A DNA stretch of 7,830 nucleotides, taken from assembly GCA_052389435.1 (NCBI GenBank), contig JBQTIB010000026.1, positions 1-7,830 on the forward strand, given 5' to 3'. Below, piece after piece: positions 1 through 5,352 of this stretch; position 1 is the stretch's first letter, and the number at the start of each line of letters is the position of its first letter. Below the pieces are notes generated by a model. The model saw only the letters and a program-made list of their open reading frames with translations. It was not told the DNA's origin and did no database searches. The stretch comes from JBQTKD01 sp052389435. Lineage in GTDB: Bacteria > Actinomycetota > Actinomycetes > Sporichthyales > Sporichthyaceae. The position numbers and the translations under genes are program-made.

Positions 1-1
1 C

Positions 2-25
2 CTGAGCGCCCTGGCCACCGCCTGA
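2..25 (+). CDS. Possible last codons of an upstream gene
   Basis: In the second forward frame the window opens with seven codons, all ending in G or C, followed by TGA. The decoded tail is LSALATA. This could be the C-terminus of a gene entering from the left. It is far too short to assign, and a chance reading is quite possible. A small hairpin at 39-53 just after the stop would suit a gene end. Confidence 0.25.
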   Translation: MSALATA

Positions 26-319
26 CACAGCCGGCAACGGTGCCACGGGCACCCAACGCCGCCGAGAACGCCCCGACACCGCTCCGCGGGCGCACCGGCG
101 GCACCACCCGCCCGCGAACGGCCAGACAATCTCCGGATCGATCAAGGCCCCTCTAACCGATTACCGACCCAAGCTCCTAGGTCGTGGTCTGGGGCGAGTG
201 AAGTGAGACGCGGGCGGGTGAAGCGAGCCTCGTAGGGCGGGCGGGGAGGGCGTGAGGGACTGAATGTGGGTGCGGGGTGGTTGTGCCGGAACCGCGATCT
301 CAGGAGAGGACCAGAACCG
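26..319. other. Gene-poor region upstream of azoR
   Basis: I see no convincing gene in these roughly 290 bases on either strand. Two GC-rich hairpins are present. One is 39-53 (GGTGCC / GGCACC, 3-base loop). The other is 85-116 (CGCGGGCG / CGCCCGCG, 16-base loop). Neither has a T-tract, so they are only weak candidates for ending an upstream transcript. From about 186 onward the forward strand becomes strongly G-rich. It carries two GTGAAG-type repeats (195-207 and 216-228) and a G-quadruplex pattern (235-250). No clear -35/-10 pair for azoR could be picked out. Confidence 0.5.
235..250 (+). promoter_or_regulatory. G-quadruplex motif in azoR upstream region
   Basis: Four runs of three or more G are separated by single bases (GGGCGGGCGGGGAGGG), about 70 bases before the azoR start and on the coding strand. 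Further GGG runs follow at 256-258, 268-270 and 274-277. The pattern fits the tight-loop consensus for a very stable quadruplex in DNA or in a 5' leader. Whether it folds or regulates is inference; GC-rich genomes contain many such runs by chance. Confidence 0.4.
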
Positions 320-943
320 ATGAATCTGCTTCACGTATCGGCCAGCCCGCGAGGCACCGCCAGCGACAGCCTCGCCCTCGCGGGGGCGTTCCTGGACAGC
401 TACCGTTCGGTGAATCCCGACGTCGAGGTCGACCATTTCGATCTGCACGACGGGACGCTGCCGCCGTTCGGGACCGACGCGGCCAACGCGAAGCTGACGG
501 TGTTCGGCGGCGGTACGCCCTCCGGCGCTGAGGCGGCGGCCTGGGACAAGGCGCGCGCCGTGTTCGAGCGCTTCGCCGCCGCGGACGCCTACCTCTTCTC
601 GGTCCCCATGTGGAACAGCGGCGTGCCCTACGTCCTCAAGCAGTGGATCGACCTGATCACCCAGCCCGGCTGGACCTTCGGGTTCTCCCCGACCGACGGG
701 TACTCGGGCCTCGTCAACGGCAAGAAGGCCGCGGTCGTCTACGTCAGCGGCGTCTACGCCCCCGGCGTTCCGCCCGCGTTCGGCGTCGACTACCAGTCCA
801 CCTTCTTCAACGACTGGCTGAAGTTCGTCGGCATCACCGACATCTCCGAGGTCCGCTTCCAGCCTTCGATCCTCACCGCGACCCGCGACGACGACCTCGC
901 CGCCGCGCTGAAGCGCGCGGCAGAGGCGGGCTCGTCGTTCTGA
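320..943 (+). CDS. azoR: FMN-dependent NADH-azoreductase
   Basis: This 207-residue flavodoxin-fold oxidoreductase belongs to the AzoR/AcpD family, cytosolic homodimers that use FMN and NAD(P)H to reduce quinones and, experimentally, azo dyes. Visible family marks are the N-terminal phosphate-binding loop after the first strand (SASPRGTASDS, residues 7-17) and the flavin-contacting PMWNSGVP segment (96-103) followed by LKQWID. A GxY-type loop lies at 143-149 (SGVYAPG), and a C-terminal DYQxxFFNDWLKFVGI segment starts near 157. Length is normal for the family (about 200). I chose the ATG at 320 because it sits behind a strong purine-rich ribosome site (AGGAGAGGA, 302-310) and opens directly into the first strand; an earlier in-frame start at 266 would add 18 residues without family likeness. 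The true in vivo substrate is unknown; a quinone reductase role is as likely as azo reduction. Confidence 0.9.
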   Translation: MNLLHVSASPRGTASDSLALAGAFLDSYRSVNPDVEVDHFDLHDGTLPPFGTDAANAKLTVFGGGTPSGAEAAAWDKARAVFERFAAADAYLFSVPMWNSGVPYVLKQWIDLITQPGWTFGFSPTDGYSGLVNGKKAAVVYVSGVYAPGVPPAFGVDYQSTFFNDWLKFVGITDISEVRFQPSILTATRDDDLAAALKRAAEAGSSF

Positions 944-956
944 CATAGCGTCAGTC

Positions 957-988
957 GCTGGCTTTCCCCGCCGGGAGGGCCAGCTTTC
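957..988 (+). terminator. Rho-independent terminator after azoR
   Basis: A hairpin with outer stem GCTGGC / GCCAGC (957-962 with 979-984) and inner stem TCCC / GGGA is followed by TTTCT. It lies 13 bases after the azoR stop and just before the end of the convergent barstar-like gene. The T-tract is short, so efficiency is uncertain; the position supports the call. Confidence 0.55.
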
Positions 989-993
989 TGTCG

Positions 994-1743
994 TCAGACG
1001 CCACGCGTGCGGTCGAAGTGTTCGCGGAGACTCCAGCCGATCTGACGGGGTGTGCCGGGACCCAGCTGCGTGCGTGGGTCGTTGGTCTGCACGAGGCAGA
1101 GCACGCGGTTGCCCACCAGAGCGGCGTTTGCGCTGCACCCCGCGATCACGTCGAGCACGGCCTCGGCGAACGCCCGCTCGTGTTGCAGTGGCACGTGGTA
1201 GTTGTCGAACACGACCAACAGACCCGAAGCCTGTGCCGGCCAGCCGTAGTCGCCTCTCGCGACGTCGCTGAGGCAGTCGGCGAGCGCCATCATGTTCCGG
1301 CCGTAGTAGGCAGGAAACTCTAAGCACGACGAGAGATCGTCGTGGGCGACGGCGGGACTCTCCCAGCGTGCGGTGTCGATGCGGACGAGGTGGTAACCCG
1401 CCTCCAAGAACCAGTGCACGGCTTCAGCCAGGATCGCGCGGCTCCAGTAGAGCGCAACGCCGTCCTGCTGCGCGATCTGAAAGTCGAGGGGGTGCTCAAA
1501 CGCGTCCCTGAGGCCGAAGGCACGGCCCTGCCGGTTGGGTCTGGACGGACCCCAACTGGCTGCGTAGTGGGCCGATGCAAGGTTCCGCCACAGCGTCGGG
1601 GTGGCCTCGGAAGGGTGTGCTCCCTCCGCTTGGGCCGCCACCACTGCCCTCCGTGCGAGCTCGAACAACTCGACGTGCTCAGCGTTCTTCTCCACCGCCC
1701 CGAGGTAGGCCTGTCGAGCCTGCTCGTAGGTCTCTCCCGCCAC
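994..1743 (-). CDS. Barstar-family protein with long N-terminal extension
   Basis: The product has 249 residues from the chosen start. Roughly residues 115-225 carry a barstar-like domain, the fold of the intracellular inhibitor of the RNase barnase. The signature is FPAYYGRNMMALADCLSDV (about 143-161), matching the helix-2 region of barstar, followed by a strand LLVVFDNYHV (175-184). Bacillus barstar reads PEYYGENLDALWDCL here: the Tyr-Tyr, Gly, Asn and the Asp equivalent to barstar Asp39 (here Asp156) are kept, while barstar Asp35 and Trp38 become Met152 and Ala155. The first ~110 residues are helical-looking and not a family I recognise. GTG at 1743 is preferred because AAGGA lies six bases upstream; a GTG at 1761 would add six residues but lacks a good ribosome site. 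It is the last gene of a likely three-gene minus-strand run. No barnase-type RNase gene is seen in the window. A role in immunity or RNase inhibition is inference. Confidence 0.75.
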   Translation of the reverse strand: MAGETYEQARQAYLGAVEKNAEHVELFELARRAVVAAQAEGAHPSEATPTLWRNLASAHYAASWGPSRPNRQGRAFGLRDAFEHPLDFQIAQQDGVALYWSRAILAEAVHWFLEAGYHLVRIDTARWESPAVAHDDLSSCLEFPAYYGRNMMALADCLSDVARGDYGWPAQASGLLVVFDNYHVPLQHERAFAEAVLDVIAGCSANAALVGNRVLCLVQTNDPRTQLGPGTPRQIGWSLREHFDRTRGV

Positions 1744-1792
1744 GTTGGATCCTTCGCTCACCTGAACAGCATCGCAGCCTGGGGGCGGAGAT

Positions 1793-2173
1793 CTATGTCT
1801 GGCGAGGGGCCTCCGGCGACGGGCCGATGTCGCCGAACCGTCGCGTGACTTCGATGGGCCCGACGATGTTGTCGTTGAACTCCTCGAGGCGCTCGGCGGG
1901 GATCCAGTACTCCAGGATCGTTCGGCCCCCCGCCTGCTGGACCTCGAAGCCGTCGAGGAACGCGGTGCGCACCTCGAAGCGCGTCACGAAGCCGCTGCCG
2001 GACGCGGGCACGTTCCAGTCCCGCGCGATGCGGATCGCGTAGTCCTCGTTCAGAACGGGATAGAAGATCGGCTGGTCCGGCAGGCGCGGCGGCCAGCGCC
2101 GCCACCCCGACGCCTCGACGAGCTCCAGCTCCCGAGGCCCGGTGGGGCGCCAGAGGGTCGTCGTCTCGGTCAT
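1793..2173 (-). CDS. Small protein, 'ADP-ribosylation/crystallin J1'-labelled family
   Basis: The product has 126 residues. The opening LWRPTGPRELELVEASGWRR, then LPDQPIFYPVLNEDYA (32-46), IARDWNVPASGSGFVTRF (49-66), the WIPAERLEEFN segment (90-100) and IVGPIEV (103-109) match, from memory, a compact actinobacterial protein family that databases often name 'ADP-ribosylation/crystallin J1'. That name comes from co-occurrence with ADP-ribosylglycohydrolase domains. None of the acidic metal-binding motifs of such hydrolases is present here, so no hydrolase activity should be inferred. The ATG at 2173 gives the family N-terminus, although the ribosome site is weak (CTGGA). It lies 42 bases after the DDN-type gene and about 50 before the barstar-like gene on the same strand, so co-transcription is likely. 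Molecular function is unknown. Confidence 0.75.
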   Translation of the reverse strand: MTETTTLWRPTGPRELELVEASGWRRWPPRLPDQPIFYPVLNEDYAIRIARDWNVPASGSGFVTRFEVRTAFLDGFEVQQAGGRTILEYWIPAERLEEFNDNIVGPIEVTRRFGDIGPSPEAPRQT

Positions 2174-2215
2174 CGGTCCAGGGTGGCGGCGGAGGCCGAT
2201 CGGCGCGAGCGATTT

Positions 2216-2611
2216 CTAGCCAACGGGATCGGGGTCCAGGTCCACGCGAATCGTGAGCAGGTTCGAGCCGACGGTCCGGACCGCGGCGCTGTTCACCTTC
2301 GGCAGCGACCGCAGTCGAGCCTTCGCGTCGTCCTGCGGCAACAGGTGCGCGGTGCCGGCGAACCAGCGCCCCCGCACCCGGACGTGCGCATTGGCTTCGA
2401 TGTTCCTCACGTACTGGGAATTCGTGCCGAACTCCGAGACCAGCCAGAACTCGTCGCCGACCTTCCGGCCGCCGATCGGCGTGAGCCGCGGCTGCCCGGA
2501 CTTCCTGCCGATCGTCTCCAAGAGCGGTTGCGTCGGCACTCGCCGCAGGAGCGGGTTGGCGACGAACTTCTGCACGGGCCGGATCAACCGCTGCCGGCGG
2601 CTCGGCGGCAT
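2216..2611 (-). CDS. Deazaflavin (F420)-dependent nitroreductase family protein (DDN-type)
   Basis: The product has 131 residues, of the small split-barrel family typified by Mycobacterium Ddn, which uses reduced F420 to reduce quinones and nitro compounds and may lie at the membrane. The diagnostic part is ETIGRKSGQPRLTPIGGRKVGD (32-53), followed by EFWLVSEFGTNSQYVRNIEANAHVRVR (54-80); this matches the family pattern of a GRKSG cofactor-phosphate loop, a strand pair, then a stretch usually read as 'HPAWYHNLRANPxVxV'. Here the usual His-Pro-x-Trp is replaced by Asn-Ser-Gln-Tyr, a mild divergence. The start ATG at 2611 is preceded by GAGGG at a suitable distance; an open frame further upstream lacks family likeness. 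First gene of the probable operon with the next two minus-strand genes. The substrate cannot be read from the sequence. Confidence 0.85.
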   Translation of the reverse strand: MPPSRRQRLIRPVQKFVANPLLRRVPTQPLLETIGRKSGQPRLTPIGGRKVGDEFWLVSEFGTNSQYVRNIEANAHVRVRGRWFAGTAHLLPQDDAKARLRSLPKVNSAAVRTVGSNLLTIRVDLDPDPVG

Positions 2612-2832
2612 CTCAGCCCTCGCAGAGGCGGTGGTTGCGGAAGTCGGCAGAGGGGGGTTCGTCGAGTGGGTAGCGCATCGAGTCGCCTTCGTCGCGATGT
2701 GTGGTGCGTCAACCCTGTCGCCCGGTCGCGCGAAGATCCACCCAACGCTTGCTTCAATCGCCTTCTGCGACCACTGAGCTGGATTGGCAGCCTTCGCCCG
2801 CCCGTTCGGCCCGTCTTGTCGGACCCGCCGTC

Positions 2833-2845
2833 TACTGTGGGACGC
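2833..2845 (+). promoter_or_regulatory. -10 element for a leaderless antitoxin transcript
   Basis: TACTGT (2833-2838) matches the TANNNT -10 pattern and is separated by exactly seven bases from the antitoxin ATG at 2846. That spacing puts the transcription start at or next to the A of ATG, the typical arrangement of leaderless actinobacterial mRNAs. No good -35 and no proper ribosome site are present, which agrees with this reading. Confidence 0.5.
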
Positions 2846-3115
2846 ATGACCGAGAGCGTCCCGTTGCCGCACGCCGGGGAGCGGCTTGTCGAGATCGTGG
2901 AACGCAGCCGCACTACGCACGAGCCGGTTTTCCTGACCGACGAAGAAGGTCCGCGTGCGGCCGTCATCGCCGTCGAGGATCTGGCCGCTCTGCAGCGAGC
3001 GCAGGACGCGGTGGACATCGCGACGTGCGAACGGGTTGCGGCCTCCGCGGGCGAGTGGATCGAGCACAGCGCGCTGATGGCGATGCTCGACGCGGAGGAC
3101 GCGGAGTCCGCTTGA
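2846..3115 (+). CDS. Phd/YefM-family antitoxin
   Basis: The product has 89 residues. The N-terminal part has the Phd/YefM dimerisation and DNA-binding layout: a short strand (ESVPLPHAGERL, 3-14), a helix (LVEIVERSRTTHE, 14-26), then strands FLTDEEGPRAAVIAVEDLAALQ (29-50), corresponding to the family's 'ITRNGRPAAVLVSPEDYEAL'. The acidic C-terminal third (WIEHSALMAMLDAEDAESA) is the toxin-wrapping tail. Such antitoxins bind and neutralise a RelE/ParE-type toxin and repress their own operon. The TGA overlaps the TTG start of the next gene by four bases, the usual coupling in these pairs. The toxin gene downstream is frameshifted, so this may be an orphan antitoxin that is free to decay or to act as a regulator. 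Confidence 0.85.
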   Translation: MTESVPLPHAGERLVEIVERSRTTHEPVFLTDEEGPRAAVIAVEDLAALQRAQDAVDIATCERVAASAGEWIEHSALMAMLDAEDAESA

Positions 3116-3368
3116 CCTTCACAGTCGTCTGGTCCGCCGAATCCGTGGCGACCTTTCGCCGCCTCAGGGAATCCGATGCGGCCCGTGCGGCGGTTGTCGC
3201 CGGCGCGATCCGCGGTTTGGCGAGCGACCCCAAGCCTGAGGCGAGCACGCAGTGGGCGGCACCGGGTTTCGGCGGCTGCACGTCGGAGACCTGCGCGTGC
3301 TCTACGAGGTGGACCCCGCTCGACGGAGCGTTGCCGTCATGACGATCGGACGGGTCGGGGAGCGCTGA
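3112..3368 (+). pseudogene. RelE/ParE-type toxin gene broken by a frameshift
   Basis: The gene starts at a TTG overlapping the antitoxin stop. The first 47 codons (to 3252) read as a RelE/ParE toxin N-terminus: TFTVVWSAESVATFRRL, then AAVVAGAIRGLASDPKPEAST. From 3255 the family continues in another frame as GGTGFRRLHVGDLRVLYEVD and ends VAVMTIGRVGER before TGA at 3366-3368. Between them lie only two bases (3253-3254) where one codon, most likely for Leu in the family pattern LGGTGF, is expected, so one base is missing. Reading straight on gives an altered tail and stop at 3340-3342 (76 residues). Repaired, the protein would be about 85 residues, normal for these mRNA-cleaving or gyrase-inhibiting toxins. 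There is no slippery heptamer at the break, so deletion or a sequencing error is likelier than programmed frameshifting. Confidence 0.8.
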
Positions 3369-3399
3369 CGTCGCGAGTCGCCGGCGGGGCGGGCGTCAG
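3365..3399. terminator. Inverted repeat spanning two convergent stop codons
   Basis: CTGACG (3365-3370) and CGTCAG (3394-3399) form the two arms, enclosing a GC-rich loop that itself contains the palindrome CGCCGGCG. The TGA of the broken toxin gene lies in the left arm and the TGA of the convergent unknown gene in the right arm. There is no T-tract, so a bidirectional terminator role is tentative. Confidence 0.3.
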
Positions 3400-4010
3400 G
3401 TTCCAGGTAGGCCGAGCCGGCCGATCACCGCGATCGGTGTGCCGTCGGGGCAGGTCCAGTGCGTATCGCCGACCTCGAGCGCGTGGTTGTCGGGATGGCG
3501 CGGGCAGGGCGGCCAGGCGTTCCAGATCGTCTCCATCACGATCCTTTGGACGTCCGACGCGGCCAGGCCGACGTTCTCCTCGTCGTCGCCGAACTGGTCG
3601 ACCGCGACGCCGGTGCCGCCTACCCAGAGTTCGAGATCGAGGCCGAGCTCCCACGTGCGGTGCTCGACCCGCAGGGCCGGCCCGCCGGTGCGAGTCAGGT
3701 CGGCAAGCACGGGCGTGAGAGCCCGGCCCGCGGCCGGATGCAGAACGTCGTCGCCCTGCTCGGCCCAGACACGCAGGTCTTCGATGGCCCGCCGGGCAGG
3801 TGCGAGGTCGTCCTCGGTCCAGTCCAGAGGGCCGAGGGCGGCAAGGGCTGCCTCCGCGGAGATGCCCGCACCGACCGAGAGCGCGTGCAGCGCTACGCCG
3901 CCACCGGTGGCGTCCAGGGACCGCAGGTGGTCGCGATGTTCGTACGCCCAGATGCAGCCGGTCAACTCCTCGATCGCCCTGGCGATGGCGTCGGAGCGTC
4001 CAGGCGGCAC
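3396..4010 (-). CDS. Unknown actinobacterial protein with C-terminal Cys/His motif
   Basis: The product has 204 residues and I do not recognise its family. There is no signal peptide or membrane segment. The middle is acidic and probably alpha/beta (LDWTEDDLAPARRAIEDLRVWAEQ, 62-85; HRTWELGLDLELWVGG, 117-132). The end carries WNAWPPCPRHPDNHALEV and then HWTCPDGTPIAVIGRLG, giving Cys169, His172, His176 and Cys187, possibly a single zinc site. From memory, similar 'WPPCPxH...W.CP..G..VA.IG.L' tails occur on several small uncharacterised actinobacterial proteins. The GTG start at 4010 has AAGGA ten bases upstream, and the frame has no earlier usual start codon. It lies 57 bases downstream of the aldolase-like gene on the same strand, so it may be the third gene of that operon. 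Function unknown. Confidence 0.7.
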   Translation of the reverse strand: MPPGRSDAIARAIEELTGCIWAYEHRDHLRSLDATGGGVALHALSVGAGISAEAALAALGPLDWTEDDLAPARRAIEDLRVWAEQGDDVLHPAAGRALTPVLADLTRTGGPALRVEHRTWELGLDLELWVGGTGVAVDQFGDDEENVGLAASDVQRIVMETIWNAWPPCPRHPDNHALEVGDTHWTCPDGTPIAVIGRLGLPGT

Positions 4011-4067
4011 CAGCCCATTGTCCTTGCTGCTCGCACAGTCCTCGCTACGGAAATCGTCGCGGCACGG

Positions 4068-4781
4068 TCACGGTGCCAGCTTGGCCGAGGCCGTCGCGCG
4101 TAGCCACGCGGATCGGTCTGTCTCGGCGATGGCGTCGAGGCGCTGCTGCCATACGTCGACGGTCGCCTGCACGGCATCGGCGGCGGGGAAAGGGGTCGGG
4201 AGGACCGTCAGCGGCGCGGACATGACGCCGCTCGCGCCCTCGGCGAGGCTGGCGGCGATGCGGCGCGAGGACCCGTCCCACAGGTCGAGGTCGGGGCCCG
4301 CCGCGGCGCGCAGCGCGGGGATCGCGCCCACGGGGATCTTGGTGATCTTCGCCCCCTCGGGGAGGACCCCCTTGTCGCGGGCGAGGGCGATCAGGTCGGC
4401 GTCGAGGACCGTCGCGGTGTAGCCGGGGTGGCTGTAGACATAGGCGCCTGCGGGGAGGCGGGCGAACAGGGTCAGCGCCTCGTCGGGTGAGGCGAGACCG
4501 CGCATGACGACGAGCGGGCGCACCTCCCGCAGGGTCGCGTTCAGGACGTCGGCCGGTTCCCAGCAGCAGGCGAGCAGCCGTTCGGGAGCGGCGACGCCCA
4601 GCCACAGGTCCAGCACCCGCGCGCGCTCGGCGACGGTGAACGAGGCGCCCTCGGCCGTGGTGCCGTTGAGCAGGAACGTCGAGAGCCACGAGTCCGCGGC
4701 CCGCTGGGCGTAGGAGGTCGTCGTTGCGACGTCGATCTCTTCGTCGACGCGGAAGGTCAGGGCCGGGATCGCAAGGCGCAC
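4068..4781 (-). CDS. Dihydrodipicolinate synthase-like (DapA-family) class I aldolase
   Basis: The product has 237 residues, a shortened relative of the DapA/N-acetylneuraminate lyase TIM-barrel family (usual length 290-300), whose members form a Schiff base with a keto acid through a Lys. Landmarks are LLNGTTAEGASFTVAERARV (37-56), matching the 'GTTGExxxLtxeEr' keto-acid binding loop, then YVYSHPG (114-120), matching the catalytic-Tyr 'YYNxP' strand, and KITKIPVGAIPAL (145-157), where Lys148 fits the Schiff-base Lys. The core catalytic set is therefore plausibly present, while N-terminal and C-terminal elements are reduced. The GTG start is one base past the tautomerase stop (TGACGTG), so the two are translationally coupled. 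A pathway role in keto-acid cleavage alongside the tautomerase is inference; lysine biosynthesis is unlikely because the dapA proper is normally longer and elsewhere. Confidence 0.8.
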   Translation of the reverse strand: MRLAIPALTFRVDEEIDVATTTSYAQRAADSWLSTFLLNGTTAEGASFTVAERARVLDLWLGVAAPERLLACCWEPADVLNATLREVRPLVVMRGLASPDEALTLFARLPAGAYVYSHPGYTATVLDADLIALARDKGVLPEGAKITKIPVGAIPALRAAAGPDLDLWDGSSRRIAASLAEGASGVMSAPLTVLPTPFPAADAVQATVDVWQQRLDAIAETDRSAWLRATASAKLAP

Positions 4782-4782
4782 G

Positions 4783-5178
4783 TCAGACCTGGACGCTGAA
4801 GCCGAGGTCGACGTCGCACCCGGCCTGGCCGCCGCGGATGCCCCAGTTCTCGGCGGCGATCTCGCGCAGGCGGATCGTCACGTGGTCCGCGGGGATGCCG
4901 AAGTCCGCGAGGCGCTCGACGATCCCCTTGTACAGCGCGCGTTTCGCGTCGAGCGAGCGGCCGGCGAAGCAGTCGACGGCGATCTGCGTGCAGCGGTCCG
5001 GCTGCGCCTTGCCCGGCGGGACGGCGAAGCGGTGCGGTTCGTGGACGAGCAGGCGGACGTTCTTGTCCCCGGCGGGGATCTGGAACGCCTCCACCAGCGC
5101 CTCGTGGACGGCGTCGATCAACCGGATCTCCTCGACGGGCGAGTAGGACCGACGGACCTCGATGAGCGTGCTGGGCAC
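4783..5178 (-). CDS. Tautomerase family protein (4-OT superfamily, Tautomerase_2 type)
   Basis: The product has 131 residues. After removal of the initiator, residue 2 is Pro (start VPSTLIEVRRSYS), the N-terminal catalytic base of the 4-oxalocrotonate tautomerase superfamily. Other family-like stretches are LIDAVHEALVEAFQIPAGDKNVRLLVHEPHRF (20-51), IAVDCFAGRSLDAKRALYKGIVERLADFGIPADHV (66-100) and the ending ENWGIRGGQAGCDVDLGFSV. Length and pattern fit the single-chain ~130-residue group rather than the 62-residue classic enzymes. The GTG at 5178 was chosen because it makes Pro the second residue and has GAGGA five to seven bases upstream; the much longer open frame upstream is non-coding shadow. 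First gene of a coupled pair with the aldolase-like gene. Substrates of this group are poorly known; enol-keto tautomerisation in aromatic or amino-acid breakdown is a reasonable guess. Confidence 0.85.
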   Translation of the reverse strand: MPSTLIEVRRSYSPVEEIRLIDAVHEALVEAFQIPAGDKNVRLLVHEPHRFAVPPGKAQPDRCTQIAVDCFAGRSLDAKRALYKGIVERLADFGIPADHVTIRLREIAAENWGIRGGQAGCDVDLGFSVQV

Positions 5179-5200
5179 GGAGTTCCTCGCTTCCCTCTGC

Positions 5201-5221
5201 GGATCGGTCACGACGCTAGCC
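5201..5221 (-). promoter_or_regulatory. Putative promoter -10 region of the tautomerase operon
   Basis: On the minus strand, GGCTAGCGTCG is followed after five bases by GATCC. TAGCGT (5218-5213) fits the TANNNT -10 pattern, about 35 bases before the GTG start, leaving a short leader that includes the ribosome site. A nearly identical block precedes the LLM oxidoreductase gene. No clear -35 was found. Confidence 0.4.
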
Positions 5222-5352
5222 GGGGGGAAGCGGAACGCGCGGACGATCCGACGCGTCGAGTTCAGCGGTAAGCCGTGCCGACGGGCTCCCGGGGGGACAG
5301 AGTCGAACCAACCGGTCGAGCGTGGACGGGGCCGCTCGCCGAGAGGACCGCC

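Noticed and set aside
161..1327. 388-codon minus-strand open frame across azoR
   Set aside because: It is a GC-rich antisense shadow of azoR and the barstar-like gene, with Arg/Gly/Glu-rich composition and no family likeness.
2612..2845. A further small gene between the DDN gene and the antitoxin
   Set aside because: Open frames here lack a good start, ribosome site or recognisable protein; a TTGACG on the minus strand (2712-2707) has no matching -10.
2183..3115. 310-codon plus-strand frame ending with the antitoxin
   Set aside because: The part before 2846 is antisense to the DDN gene and intergenic; only the final 89 codons match the Phd/YefM pattern, from a start with a leaderless-type -10 box.
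3250..3257. Programmed -1 frameshifting in the toxin gene
   Set aside because: There is no slippery heptamer or obvious downstream structure at the break. A one-base deletion or sequencing error explains it more simply.
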